Below, one piece after another: positions 16,678-25,127 of a DNA stretch of 64,000 nt. The notes beneath the pieces are model-generated. The model was not told the origin of the DNA. It saw only the letters and a program-made list of their open reading frames with translations, and did no database searches. This DNA comes from Amycolatopsis vastitatis (GTDB lineage Bacteria > Actinomycetota > Actinomycetes > Mycobacteriales > Pseudonocardiaceae): contig NZ_NMUL01000012.1 in the NCBI RefSeq assembly GCF_002234595.1, positions 186,001-250,000 of the forward strand, in the 5' to 3' direction. The position numbers were made by a program, and so were the translations under genes. Every line of letters starts with the position of its first letter. Position 1 is the first letter of the stretch.

Positions 16678-17605
16678 TGTGCGGAGCGAGCGCCCGCAGG
16701 AAGTCCGGCGCGTCGAAGATCTCGCCCGCCGAGACGACGCCCTTCGCCTTCGTCCGTCCCGAAAGGATCCGCTCCACCGCCTCCACCGCGAGCGGCGCGC
16801 TGACCGCGTAGATGTCCTCGCCGCGGGCGGTGCGCCGGCGTTCCTCGCCGCCCGAGCGCACCACGACGTCGACCACGAACGTCTCGGCCGAGTCGCGTTC
16901 GCCGGCCGCCGCCAGGCCCTCCGCCGCGTCGACCGTCATGTAGCTGGTGACGTCGGAGACCTTCAGGTGACGCGGGATGGTGACGATGTCGGCCATCGAG
17001 AACTCGCCGAAGACGGGCCGGGTGCCGAGCGGCCCGGGGAACGCCCACTCGAGCGTGGGCAGGGCGTCGTCGCGGTAGTCCAGCCGGCCGCCCGCGTACC
17101 GGATGCGCTTGCCGCCACGGCGGTCCCGGGACACCCGGCCCGCCTCGAGGGTCCCGGCCGTCGGATTCCAGCCGCTGAGCCCGTAGGCGACGTGCACCTC
17201 GTCGGCCGTCGTCCAGTCGCCCATCGCCGCCGTCGCCAGCAGGTCGCCCAGGCCGCCGAAGAACGCCATCGCGGGCACCACCACGGGACCGGTGGCCCGC
17301 TCGAAGGTGTCGAGGTTGGCTTCGATCTCGGCGGCGACGTCCACGTACGGGACGCCGGCGCGGGCGGCCGCCTCGGCCACCGGGAGGGCGGTCGCGGCGA
17401 ACGGGCCCGCGCAGTTGATCACCGCCGCCACGCCGTCGAAGGCGCGGTCGAGGGCCGCCGGGTCGTCGACCGACGCCGGCCGCCCGCCCGGCAGCTTCGC
17501 CGCGTCCCGTCCGGAAAGGACCGGGGTGATGCCGCGCTTTCGCAGCTCGGCCACCACGAAACGACCGGTGTGTCCGTAAGCGCCGTAAACCAGTACCGAA
17601 GTCAT
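16664..17605 (-). CDS. Saccharopine dehydrogenase-like NAD(P)-binding protein
   Basis: 313 residues. Begins MTSVLVYGAYGHTGRFVVAELRKRG, a Rossmann GxxGxxG motif at 8-14, followed by INCAGPF and the PYVDVAAE segment that marks saccharopine dehydrogenase-like and trans-acting enoyl-reductase proteins. The frame is open upstream to 18034, but that part is antisense to the AraC gene and the start at 17605 gives the family N-terminus. The real substrate is unknown. Divergent from the GlxA-type regulator with an inverted repeat between them, suggesting control by it. Confidence 0.85.
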   Translation of the reverse strand: MTSVLVYGAYGHTGRFVVAELRKRGITPVLSGRDAAKLPGGRPASVDDPAALDRAFDGVAAVINCAGPFAATALPVAEAAARAGVPYVDVAAEIEANLDTFERATGPVVVPAMAFFGGLGDLLATAAMGDWTTADEVHVAYGLSGWNPTAGTLEAGRVSRDRRGGKRIRYAGGRLDYRDDALPTLEWAFPGPLGTRPVFGEFSMADIVTIPRHLKVSDVTSYMTVDAAEGLAAAGERDSAETFVVDVVVRSGGEERRRTARGEDIYAVSAPLAVEAVERILSGRTKAKGVVSAGEIFDAPDFLRALAPHITVE

Positions 17606-17635
17606 GAGGTAATCCTGGCGACGGTCCCGCGTCGG

Positions 17636-17672
17636 CGAAAGTGTCCGGAACGACGTGGTGCGTACACTTTCG
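17636..17672. promoter_or_regulatory. Inverted repeat operator between divergent genes
   Basis: CGAAAGTGT (17636-17644) and ACACTTTCG (17664-17672) are perfect 9-base inverted arms separated by 19 bases. They fill the 70-base gap between the oxidoreductase and AraC-type regulator starts, a likely binding site for that regulator. The right arm ends three bases before the regulator ATG. Confidence 0.55.
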
Positions 17673-17675
17673 GAC

Positions 17676-18596
17676 ATGCACACTGTCGCGCTGGCCGCCA
17701 CCGACGGGATGCTCTCCTTCGAGCTGACCATCGCCACCGAGGTGTTCGGCGACCACCCCCGGTACGACTTCGCGGTCTGCGGCAGCCACGCCGTGCGGGT
17801 CGGCCGGTTCCTGCTGGAGCCCGACCACGGGCTCGACCGGCTGGCGCGCGCCGGGACGGTGATCGTGCCGGGGTGGGCCGACATCGACGCCGACCCGCCC
17901 GCCGACCTGGTCGACGCGGTGCGCGCGGCCCACTCGCGCGGCGCACGCGTGGCGTCGCTCTGCACCGGCGCGTTCGTCCTGGCCGCCGCCGGCCTGCTCG
18001 ACGGCCTGCGCGCGACCACCCACTGGGCGCACACCGACGTCCTGGCCGCCCGGTATCCGCGGGTGACGGTGGACCCGGACGTGCTCTACGTCGACAACGG
18101 CAGCGTGCTGACCTCCGCCGGCAAGGCCGCCGCGATGGACCTCTGCCTGCACCTCGTCCGCGCCGACCACGGCCCGGCGGCCGCCAACGACGTCGCCCGC
18201 CGCCTGGTCGTCCCGCCGCACCGGGCCGGCGGGCAGGCCCAGTTCGTCACCACCCCGGTGCCCACGCGCGACGACCACCCGCTGGCTGCGCTGCTCCCGT
18301 GGATCACGGCGCGGCTCGACGAGCCGCTCACGGTGGAGGACCTGGCCCGGCAGGCGAACATGAGCTCCCGCCACCTGGGACGGCACTTCCGCTCGGCGAC
18401 CGGCACGACCCCGCTGCGGTGGCTGCTGACCCAGCGGATCCGCCGCGCGCAGGAACTGCTGGAGAACACCGACTCCGGCATCGACGCGATCGCGGAGGCG
18501 GTCGGCATGGGCACCGCCACGACGTTGCGGCGGCACTTCAACCGCACGCTCGGCGTGCCACCGGACACCTACCGCCGCACGTTCCGCAGCCGGTAG
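17676..18596 (+). CDS. GlxA-family AraC-type transcriptional regulator
   Basis: 306 residues: a DJ-1/PfpI-like domain (about 1-175, with the nucleophile-elbow SLCTGAFVLAAAG) and a C-terminal AraC double helix-turn-helix (about 210-300: TVEDLARQANMSSRHLGRHFRSATGTTPLRWLLTQRIRRAQELLE). ATG 17676 is preferred to GTG upstream because the upstream codons lie inside the inverted repeat. Regulators of this type respond to small amino or amide compounds; the effector here is unknown. Probably controls the divergent oxidoreductase and itself. Confidence 0.9.
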   Translation: MHTVALAATDGMLSFELTIATEVFGDHPRYDFAVCGSHAVRVGRFLLEPDHGLDRLARAGTVIVPGWADIDADPPADLVDAVRAAHSRGARVASLCTGAFVLAAAGLLDGLRATTHWAHTDVLAARYPRVTVDPDVLYVDNGSVLTSAGKAAAMDLCLHLVRADHGPAAANDVARRLVVPPHRAGGQAQFVTTPVPTRDDHPLAALLPWITARLDEPLTVEDLARQANMSSRHLGRHFRSATGTTPLRWLLTQRIRRAQELLENTDSGIDAIAEAVGMGTATTLRRHFNRTLGVPPDTYRRTFRSR

Positions 18597-18681
18597 CGAC
18601 GAGTACACAGTGGACGGTCCGGCGCCTCGTGCCGGGCGAGCGGGCCGAAACTGTCGGTGTCACCCGGTAACGTGAAATCCG

Positions 18682-18705
18682 GGGGTCCCCCAGACCGGGG
18701 ACCCC
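18682..18705. terminator. GC hairpin terminator after AraC-type regulator
   Basis: GGGGTCCCC (18682-18690) and GGGGACCCC (18697-18705) form a perfect 9-bp stem with a 6-base loop, about 85 bases after the regulator stop and 75 bases before the next gene. Confidence 0.65.
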
Positions 18706-18780
18706 TCAGCGGCGAGCCCGGCTGCTCTGAGGTCCGATCCGTTCAAGACCCCCGTCCCGGCGGGGTGCGACGCTGATCGC

Positions 18781-19668
18781 ATGCCTGTGCACCTCTCCGC
18801 GGCCGCGTCGTTCATGGCCACGCACGCCCGCCTCCTCGACCGGCGCCGCTTCGAACTGCTCAGCGGCGAAACGGACGCCCACGCGGTGCTGACCGCCCTC
18901 GACGCCTACCGCAACCCCGACGGCGGCTACGGCTGGGGCCTCGAACCGGACCTGCGGGCACCGGAGAGCCAGCCCGGCGGCGCCCTCCACGCCTTCGAAG
19001 TGTTCGAGGAGATCGCCCCGGACACGGCCGCCCACGCGGCTCACCTGTGTGACTGGCTGGCGTCGGCTTCCACACCGGACGGCGGTCTGCCGTTCGCGCT
19101 GCCCGTGGCGGACCCCGCGGGGTGCGCGCCGTTCTGGGTCCAGGCCGATCCGGCGGAGGCGACGCTGCAGAGCACGGCGTTCGCCGCCGGCGTCGCCCTG
19201 CGCGTCGCCCGCCACGACCGGGTCGTGCGCGAGCACCCGTGGCTGACCGCGGCGACGCGGTACTGCTTCCGTGCCATCCGCGAGCTTTCCTCGGCGCCGC
19301 ACGCGATCGCGCTGTCGTTCGCGGTGCGGTTCCTGGACGCCGCCCACGACCTTCACGCCGAGGCTGCCGTGCTGCTGGACCACCTGGCCACCTTCGTCCC
19401 GCCCGACGGGCTGGTCCCGGTGGACGGCGGTTCGGAGGGCGAAACCCTGCGTGCTCTGGACTTCGCGCCCCTGCCGCACCGCCCGGCGCGCGCCTTGTTC
19501 GCCGACGGCGTCATCGACGCCGAACTGCGACGGCTCGCCGAGGAGCAGCAGGACGACGGCGGCTGGCGGGTGGATTTCGCGAGTTACTCGCCCGCGGCGG
19601 CACTCGAATGGCGTGGCTACTCGACCGTCCGCGCGGTCTCGATCCTGCAGCGCAACGGAGTCGTCTGA
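18781..19668 (+). CDS. Prenyltransferase/squalene-oxidase-repeat-like protein
   Basis: 295 residues of unknown function. It looks like an alpha-alpha toroid: repeated helical pairs with Gly/Trp turns such as NPDGGYGWGLEPDLR (about 40-54) and QQDDGGWRVDFASYSP (about 255-270), typical of prenyltransferase/squalene cyclase repeats. The DxDD-type catalytic acid motif of terpene cyclases is not seen, so I would not call it a cyclase. No signal peptide. Actinobacterial genomes carry similar uncharacterised proteins. Confidence 0.8.
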   Translation: MPVHLSAAASFMATHARLLDRRRFELLSGETDAHAVLTALDAYRNPDGGYGWGLEPDLRAPESQPGGALHAFEVFEEIAPDTAAHAAHLCDWLASASTPDGGLPFALPVADPAGCAPFWVQADPAEATLQSTAFAAGVALRVARHDRVVREHPWLTAATRYCFRAIRELSSAPHAIALSFAVRFLDAAHDLHAEAAVLLDHLATFVPPDGLVPVDGGSEGETLRALDFAPLPHRPARALFADGVIDAELRRLAEEQQDDGGWRVDFASYSPAAALEWRGYSTVRAVSILQRNGVV

Positions 19669-19871
19669 GCTTCTACACGAGCGACGCCGAGGTTCACCCG
19701 GCCGTGGGTTGTCGGGTAGCGAGTGGTGAGCGGAGCCGGTCGTCCGTTCGCCCATCCGGGGGCGGTCCACCTGGCCGCCCCGGCTGCTCGGGTGGACGGT
19801 CGCACGCGCCTTCCGGTGGCCCCGGCCGAACCCGTACTGTGACCGGGAACGCCGGTTCCCGGAGGTGAAGC

Positions 19872-20054
19872 ATGTCGTCGCGCAGCCCGATGCGCCTGTT
19901 CGCCCGCTGGGCCGACTGGTTCGAGGAACGCGGCGTGTACGTGCCCGGCGAAGAGAGCCGCGCGGTCGACCCGGTCCGCGATTTCGGCTGGCTGATGGCC
20001 GCGTGGGTGGCCGGCGTGGCGATCTTCATCCTGTTGTTCGCCCTCGCGGTTTAA
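19872..20054 (+). CDS. Small single-span membrane protein
   Basis: 60 residues: a charged N-terminus (MSSRSPMRLFARWADWFEERGVYVPGEESRAVDPVRDFG) and one C-terminal membrane helix (WLMAAWVAGVAIFILLFALAV). ATG 19872 has an excellent ribosome binding site, GGAGGTGAAGC, directly upstream, and third positions are GC-rich. Function unknown; it has no close operon partner. Confidence 0.75.
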   Translation: MSSRSPMRLFARWADWFEERGVYVPGEESRAVDPVRDFGWLMAAWVAGVAIFILLFALAV

Positions 20055-20244
20055 GTGGCATGTGGGCAAAGATTGTCACCAGCCGTGCCGTTCCGGTCAC
20101 GGATTGGCCACGGGGCGGCACCAGGTGCGCGACAACCCCCCGTCGCGCCTCGTAACCGCGCGCGATCACGGCCAGAGTGGAGCGGGTTCGCCCGGCATCC
20201 CCGTTGCCGAACGGCACCCCGACCCGCCGACTGGAGTACCCGCG

Positions 20245-20790
20245 ATGGCGCTCGCGCGCACGTGCAAGATCATGTTCACCTCAGGATTGCTGTGCCTGGC
20301 GGTGGCGTGCGGGGTCCCCTCGGCGCAGACCGGCACCGCCGCGCTCGGCGCGGCCGGCTCCCCCGCGGGCGCCGGAGCGTCGGCTTCCCAGGCGGGCAAC
20401 GACCTCAAGTTCGGCGCCGACCACCGGTTCGCCGGCGGCCTCACGGTCTCCGTCGGCGCCCCGAAGTCGTTCCGGCCCAGCCCGTCGGCGTACCCGCAGA
20501 GCCCCCGCGGCGCGGTGTTCGACATCGAACTGACGAACGACGGTTCGACGACGTACAAGCTTTCGGGTCTCACGGTCACCGCCACCTCGGCGGGCGCCGC
20601 GGTCAAGCAGGTCGTGGACACGGCCCAGGGGTTCACCGGCATCACCGACGCCGGCAAGGACGTGCCGCCGGGCCGTTCGGTGCACCTCACGCTGGCGTTC
20701 GCGGTGCCGCAGGAGCAGACGCAGCTGCGGCTGCAGATCCGGCCGAGCGCGACCGAACCCACGGCGGTCACCTACTGCGGGCCGGCCTGA
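20245..20790 (+). CDS. Lipoprotein, DUF4352-like
   Basis: 181 residues with a lipoprotein signal: hydrophobic core then LAVAC with Cys22. The mature part has a low-complexity Ala/Gly linker, then an Ig-like beta domain (LTVSVGAPKSF...AVFDIELTNDGSTTYKLSGLTVTATS...GRSVHLTLAFAVP) of the DUF4352 type. Two cysteines (22 and near the C-terminus, TYCGPA) remain. ATG 20245 is chosen because it begins the signal peptide and has GGAG upstream. Anchored outside the membrane; role unknown. Confidence 0.82.
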   Translation: MALARTCKIMFTSGLLCLAVACGVPSAQTGTAALGAAGSPAGAGASASQAGNDLKFGADHRFAGGLTVSVGAPKSFRPSPSAYPQSPRGAVFDIELTNDGSTTYKLSGLTVTATSAGAAVKQVVDTAQGFTGITDAGKDVPPGRSVHLTLAFAVPQEQTQLRLQIRPSATEPTAVTYCGPA

Positions 20791-20799
20791 CCCAGGATC

Positions 20800-20893
20800 G
20801 TTACCAATCCGGCCCGAAAGCAGGCGGAAACGGGCCGGCGCCAACCCGCTGACCGGCACCTGTTCCGCCGTGGCTGCCGGCCGGATTGGTAAC
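20800..20893. repeat. 15-bp perfect inverted repeat flanking the bcp promoter region
   Basis: GTTACCAATCCGGCC (20800-20814) and GGCCGGATTGGTAAC (20879-20893) are perfect inverted copies 64 bases apart. A second pair, GGCCCG (20811-20816) and CGGGCC (20831-20836), lies inside. The right copy is about 25 bases before the bcp start, so it may be part of its promoter. Confidence 0.8.
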
Positions 20894-20917
20894 AATCGGC
20901 ACAGTAGGCTCGGGGGC

Positions 20918-21391
20918 ATGACCGAGCGACTTTCCCCCGGTGACGCGGCCCCGGACTTCACCCTGCCCGACAGCGAGGGCAAGGAGGTGTCGTTGCGCGA
21001 CTTCCGCGGCGAGTCCGTCGTCGTGTACTTCTACCCGGCGGCGAGCACCCCGGGTTGCACGAAGCAGGCCTGCGACTTCCGCGACAACCTCGCCGAGCTG
21101 AACGACGCGGGCTACCGCGTCATCGGCATTTCGCCGGACACGCAGGCGAAGCTGGCGAAGTTCGCCTCGAACGAGAGCTTGACGTTCCCGTTGCTGGGCG
21201 ACCCGGAGAAGACCGTGATCGAGGCGTGGGGCGCGTACGGCGAGAAGAAGAACTACGGCAAGACGTACCTGGGCGTGATCCGCTCGACGTTCGTCGTCGA
21301 CCCGGAAGGCAAGATCGCCCACGCCTGGTACAACGTCCGCGCGACCGGCCATGTGGCGAAGCTGATCCGCGACCTCGGCCTGGCTTCCTGA
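20918..21391 (+). CDS. bcp: Thioredoxin-dependent peroxiredoxin (Bcp/PrxQ)
   Basis: 157 residues. Peroxidatic Cys47 in YPAASTPGCTKQACDF, with Cys52 five residues later as resolving cysteine, the atypical two-cysteine arrangement of Bcp/PrxQ. Reduces peroxides in the cytosol using thioredoxin. ATG 20918 begins MTERLSPGDAAPDFTLPD, the family N-terminus. Convergent with rdgB, five bases apart. Confidence 0.95.
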   Translation: MTERLSPGDAAPDFTLPDSEGKEVSLRDFRGESVVVYFYPAASTPGCTKQACDFRDNLAELNDAGYRVIGISPDTQAKLAKFASNESLTFPLLGDPEKTVIEAWGAYGEKKNYGKTYLGVIRSTFVVDPEGKIAHAWYNVRATGHVAKLIRDLGLAS

Positions 21392-21395
21392 CGGG

Positions 21396-22001
21396 CTAGC
21401 CGGCCAGTTCCCGCAGAGCCGGGAGAAGGGCGCGCAGTGCCCGTCCGCGGTGCGAAGCCGCGTCCTTCTCCGCCGGTTCCAGCTCCGCCGACGTCCGGCC
21501 CTCGCCGTCCGGCAGGAAGATCGGGTCGTAGCCGAAACCGTTGGTGCCACGGCGTTCCCGGACCAGCTTGCCCCGCCACTCGCCGCGGACCACCGTCTCC
21601 TCGCCCGACGGCAGGACCAGCGCCGCCGCGCAGACGAACTGCGCCCCGCGGCGCTCGTCCGGCACGTCCCGCAGCTGCCCCAGCACCAGGTCGAGGTTCG
21701 CCTCGTCGTCTCCGTGGCGACCCGACCACCGCGCCGACAGCACGCCCGGCATGCCGTTCAACGCGTCGACCGCGATGCCCGAGTCGTCGGCGATGGCGGG
21801 CAAACCACAGGCCGCCACCGCGTCACGGGCCTTCGCCACCGCGTTGCCCTCGAAATCCGGTGCCGTCTCGGGTGCCTCGGGGAACGACGGCACGTCCGCG
21901 AGCCCCAGCACCTCGATGCCCGAGATCCCTTCCGCGGCAAGGATCCGCCGCAGCTCGCCGAGCTTCTTCGCGTTGCGGGTGGCCAGAAGCAGCTTCGTCA
22001 C
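21396..22001 (-). CDS. rdgB: Non-canonical purine NTP pyrophosphatase (RdgB/HAM1)
   Basis: 201 residues. Begins [21 protein letters not shown], with the substrate loop [37 protein letters not shown] and GFGYDPIF, all hallmarks of HAM1 proteins. It hydrolyses XTP, ITP and dITP to clean the nucleotide pool. GTG start overlaps the rph stop by four bases, so the two are co-translated, as in mycobacteria (Rv1341-Rv1340). Confidence 0.96.
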   Translation of the reverse strand: MTKLLLATRNAKKLGELRRILAAEGISGIEVLGLADVPSFPEAPETAPDFEGNAVAKARDAVAACGLPAIADDSGIAVDALNGMPGVLSARWSGRHGDDEANLDLVLGQLRDVPDERRGAQFVCAAALVLPSGEETVVRGEWRGKLVRERRGTNGFGYDPIFLPDGEGRTSAELEPAEKDAASHRGRALRALLPALRELAG

Positions 22002-22774
22002 TTCGAGCCCTTCTTCTTGTCCGGACGCGGCTCCGGCAGCTCGCCGGGGTACGGCAGCGCCAGCGCCTCGTTCTGCAGCCGGGTCAGCTCGGCGCAGCCG
22101 GCCAGCGCCATGTCCAGCATGGTGTCCAAAGTGGACCTCGCGAAGGTCGCGCCCTCACCGGTGCCCTGGACCTCGATCAGGGTTCCCGCGTCCGTGGCCA
22201 CCACGTTCATGTCGACCTCGGCGCGCGAGTCCTCTTCGTACGGCAGGTCGAGCCGGACCCGGCCGTCGACCACGCCGACGCTCACCGCGGCCACCGACGA
22301 CGACAGCGGCTGCGGGTCGTTCAGGCGGTTCGCCGCGCCCAGCCACGTGATCGCGTCCGCCAGCGCCACGTAACCGCCGGTCACCGCGGCCGTGCGGGTG
22401 CCGCCGTCGGCCTGGATGACGTCGCAGTCGATGACGATCGTGTTCTCGCCCAGCGCCGCCAGGTCGATGCAGGCCCGCAGCGACCGGCCGATCAGCCGCG
22501 AGATCTCGTGCGTCCGGCCGCCGATCCGGCCCTTCACCGACTCGCGGTCACCGCGGGTGTTCGTCGCGGACGGCAGCATCGCGTACTCGGCCGTCACCCA
22601 GCCGAGGCCCGAGCCGGCCCGCCAGCGCGGCACCCCTTCGGTGACGCTCGCCGCGCACAGCACCCGCGTGTTGCCGAATTCGATCAGCACGGACCCCGCA
22701 GGCCACTGCTGGAACCCCCGGGTGATCTTGATGTCGCGGAGCTGGTCGTCGTTCCTGCCATCTTTACGAGCCAC
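21998..22774 (-). CDS. rph: Ribonuclease PH
   Basis: 258 residues, the usual length. Begins [21 protein letters not shown], followed by [14 protein letters not shown], the phosphate-binding [27 protein letters not shown] and [18 protein letters not shown]. Trims tRNA 3' ends phosphorolytically. The Lys-rich tail (RPDKKKGSK) is short. Second-last gene of the rhomboid-murI-hydrolase-rph-rdgB run. Confidence 0.97.
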   Translation of the reverse strand: MARKDGRNDDQLRDIKITRGFQQWPAGSVLIEFGNTRVLCAASVTEGVPRWRAGSGLGWVTAEYAMLPSATNTRGDRESVKGRIGGRTHEISRLIGRSLRACIDLAALGENTIVIDCDVIQADGGTRTAAVTGGYVALADAITWLGAANRLNDPQPLSSSVAAVSVGVVDGRVRLDLPYEEDSRAEVDMNVVATDAGTLIEVQGTGEGATFARSTLDTMLDMALAGCAELTRLQNEALALPYPGELPEPRPDKKKGSK

Positions 22775-22796
22775 GGGTGCACTCTATGACCGCCGG

Positions 22797-23564
22797 TCAG
22801 ACGTCGTAGACGGCACCCTGCTTGACGACCTCGGCCCCGGGGAACTCGGCCGACGCCTCGCCCAGGACCGCACCGGCGTCGGTCCACGGCGCGATGTGCG
22901 TGAGCAGCAGCCGCCCGACACCGGCTTCGCGCGCCAGCTCGCCGGCCTGTTTTCCGGACAGGTGCACCCCTGCCGGCCGCTCCGCCGAGTCCGTCCAGGA
23001 CGCCTCGGCGAGCAGCAGGTCGACGCCGTCGGCGAGCTCGTTCAGCGCCGCGCACGGCCCGCTGTCGCCGGTGAAGGCCAGGATCCGGCCACCGTAGGAG
23101 ATCCGCAGGCCGTACGCCGGGGTCGGGTGGTCGACCTCGACCGCGACGACGTCGAACGGCCCGATCCGGAACGGCTCGGGCCGCAGCGGGTGGAAGGCGT
23201 AGACGTCGGTGAGGTCGGTGACGGCCCGCTCGGTCTCGTTGGGCGCATACGCGTTCGCCAACCGCGTCGGCGCGTCCGGCGGCGCGTACAACGGCAGCAG
23301 GCGCGGACGCGCGGGGTACGGCGGCGCGGGGTGGTAGCGGCGGAGGACGGTGAGTGCGCTGACATCGGCGCAGTGGTCGGGGTGCAGGTGCGTGAGCACG
23401 AGGGCGTCCAGGTCGAACGGGTCGGCCACGGCCTGCAGCTGCGCCAGCGTGCCGTTGCCGAGTTCGAAGCCGAGCAGGAAGCCCTCGGCCTCGAGCAGGT
23501 AACCGGACGCCGCGGCGTTCGGCCCGGGGATGCTGCCGGAGCACCCGAGGATGGTCAGTCGCAC
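22797..23564 (-). CDS. MBL-fold metallo-hydrolase, Rv1339-like
   Basis: 255 residues. Metallo-beta-lactamase motif HLHPDH at 59-64, GDSGPC with a further metal aspartate, and a final LLLTHIAPW histidine. The start MRLTILGCSGSIPGPNAAASGYL is typical of RNase Z-like hydrolases. Its position between murI and rph is the same as M. tuberculosis Rv1339, which is reported to degrade cyclic AMP, so a cyclic-nucleotide phosphodiesterase role is plausible but inferred from position and fold. Confidence 0.88.
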   Translation of the reverse strand: MRLTILGCSGSIPGPNAAASGYLLEAEGFLLGFELGNGTLAQLQAVADPFDLDALVLTHLHPDHCADVSALTVLRRYHPAPPYPARPRLLPLYAPPDAPTRLANAYAPNETERAVTDLTDVYAFHPLRPEPFRIGPFDVVAVEVDHPTPAYGLRISYGGRILAFTGDSGPCAALNELADGVDLLLAEASWTDSAERPAGVHLSGKQAGELAREAGVGRLLLTHIAPWTDAGAVLGEASAEFPGAEVVKQGAVYDV

Positions 23565-23593
23565 GACGACACCCTAAGCGTCGGAAGAGCCGA

Positions 23594-24400
23594 TTACGCG
23601 GTGGTGGGAGCGAGGACACCCGGGGCGAAGCCCATGAACCGCTGAGCCAGCCGGGTGAACGGCTCGGCCGAGCCGGTGGCGAGGAACTCGTGCCGCGGCG
23701 GAGTGTCCCTCGTGGTCAGCAGGTCCCGTTCGGTGAGGACGCGGACGAGGTCCTTCGCGGTCTCCTCGGCGCTCGAAACGAGCGTGACCTCTTGCCCCAT
23801 CACGATCTGCAGCACGCCCTGCAGCAGCGGATAGTGCGTGCAGCCGAGCACGAGCGTGTCGACCTCGGCGTCGAGCAGCGGCTGGAGGTAGCCCTGCGCG
23901 AGCCCGAGCACCTGGCGCCCGGTCGTGATGCCGCGCTCGACGAAGTCCACGAACCGCGGGCAGGCGACGCTGGTGAGCGTGATGCCGGGCGCCGCGGCGA
24001 AGGCGTCTTCGTAGGCCCGCGACCGCACGGTGCCTTCGGTGCCGATCACGCCGACGCGGCCGGTGTGCGTGGCGATGACGGCGCGCCGCGCGGCGGGCAG
24101 GACGACTTCGATCACCGGGACGTCGTAGCGCTCGCGGGCGTCGCGCAGGCAGGCCGCGGACGCCGTGTTGCAGGCGATGACCAAGGCCTTCACACCGCTT
24201 TCCACGAGTTCGTCGAGCGCCGCGAGCGCGTAGCTGCGGGCGGTGGCGATCGGGAGCGGGCCGTACGGGTTGTGCGCGGTGTCGCCGACGTAGCGGAGCT
24301 GCTCGGCGGGGAGCTGCTCGAGGATCGCCCTCGCGACCGTCAGCCCGCCGACACCGGAATCGAACACACCGATCGGGGCATCAGCGGGCGGGGTGGTCAC
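23594..24400 (-). CDS. murI: Glutamate racemase
   Basis: 268 residues. [10 protein letters not shown] near the N-terminus, the first catalytic cysteine Cys77 in VIACNTASA and the second in LGCTHYPLL. Makes D-glutamate for peptidoglycan. GTG start overlaps the rhomboid stop by four bases (GTGA). Order matches Rv1337-Rv1338-Rv1339. Confidence 0.97.
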   Translation of the reverse strand: MTTPPADAPIGVFDSGVGGLTVARAILEQLPAEQLRYVGDTAHNPYGPLPIATARSYALAALDELVESGVKALVIACNTASAACLRDARERYDVPVIEVVLPAARRAVIATHTGRVGVIGTEGTVRSRAYEDAFAAAPGITLTSVACPRFVDFVERGITTGRQVLGLAQGYLQPLLDAEVDTLVLGCTHYPLLQGVLQIVMGQEVTLVSSAEETAKDLVRVLTERDLLTTRDTPPRHEFLATGSAEPFTRLAQRFMGFAPGVLAPTTA

Positions 24401-25035
24401 CCTTCGAGGTTACCCGTCGCCGCCGGGACGGCTTTGCGGGACCGGCGGGTGGTCAGCCACGCCGCGAGGACGCCGGCCAGCGCGCCGAAGACGTGCCCCT
24501 GCCAGGAGACGCCGGGCTGGCCCGGCAGCAGCCCGGCCAGCATGCCGCTCCACACGCCGAGCAGGACGAGCGCGACCAGGATCTGCCCGGCCGCGCGGTT
24601 GAAGATGCCGCGGACCAGCAGGTAGGCGAGCCAGCCGAAGGCGAGGCCGGACGCGCCGACGGTCACGCCGTTCGCCGGCCCGATCAGCCACACGCCGAGC
24701 CCGGACACCACCCAGATGATGGCCGTGACCAGCGCGAACCGGCCGATCCCGGCGGCCATCGCGAGGAACGAGAGCACGAGCACCGGCACCGTGTTCGCGA
24801 ACAGGTGCGACCAGCCGGCGTGCAGCAGCGGCGCGAACAGCACACCGTCCAAGCCGGACAGCGCCCGCGAGTGGATGCCGCCCTGGTCGAGGTCGCCGGG
24901 CAGGATCACGTCGACCAGCTCGACCAGGTAGAGCAGCAGGGTGAACGACAGCGCGACGAGCGCGGCCGCCTTCGGTTTCGGCGGCAGCACGCGCTTGGCG
25001 GCGTCGGTTTCCGGGGCGGGGATCGGAGTGCTCAC
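24397..25035 (-). CDS. Rhomboid family intramembrane serine protease
   Basis: 212 residues from GTG 25035; the frame is open 25 codons further upstream but the chosen start gives the short cytoplasmic tail. Six membrane segments. [10 protein letters not shown] at 72-81 on helix 2, catalytic Ser129 in [11 protein letters not shown] and catalytic His181 in GHVFGALAG. Cleaves membrane proteins within the bilayer. First gene of the murI-rph-rdgB run, as Rv1337 in M. tuberculosis. Confidence 0.92.
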   Translation of the reverse strand: MSTPIPAPETDAAKRVLPPKPKAAALVALSFTLLLYLVELVDVILPGDLDQGGIHSRALSGLDGVLFAPLLHAGWSHLFANTVPVLVLSFLAMAAGIGRFALVTAIIWVVSGLGVWLIGPANGVTVGASGLAFGWLAYLLVRGIFNRAAGQILVALVLLGVWSGMLAGLLPGQPGVSWQGHVFGALAGVLAAWLTTRRSRKAVPAATGNLEG

Positions 25036-25127
25036 GCTTTCGAGGCTACGTCGGGCCAGGGCGCTCCACCTCGGGTGAAATCCCTGATCCGGAGGTTTTG
25101 TCGGTGCCAACCGCTAGCTTGGCGGAC

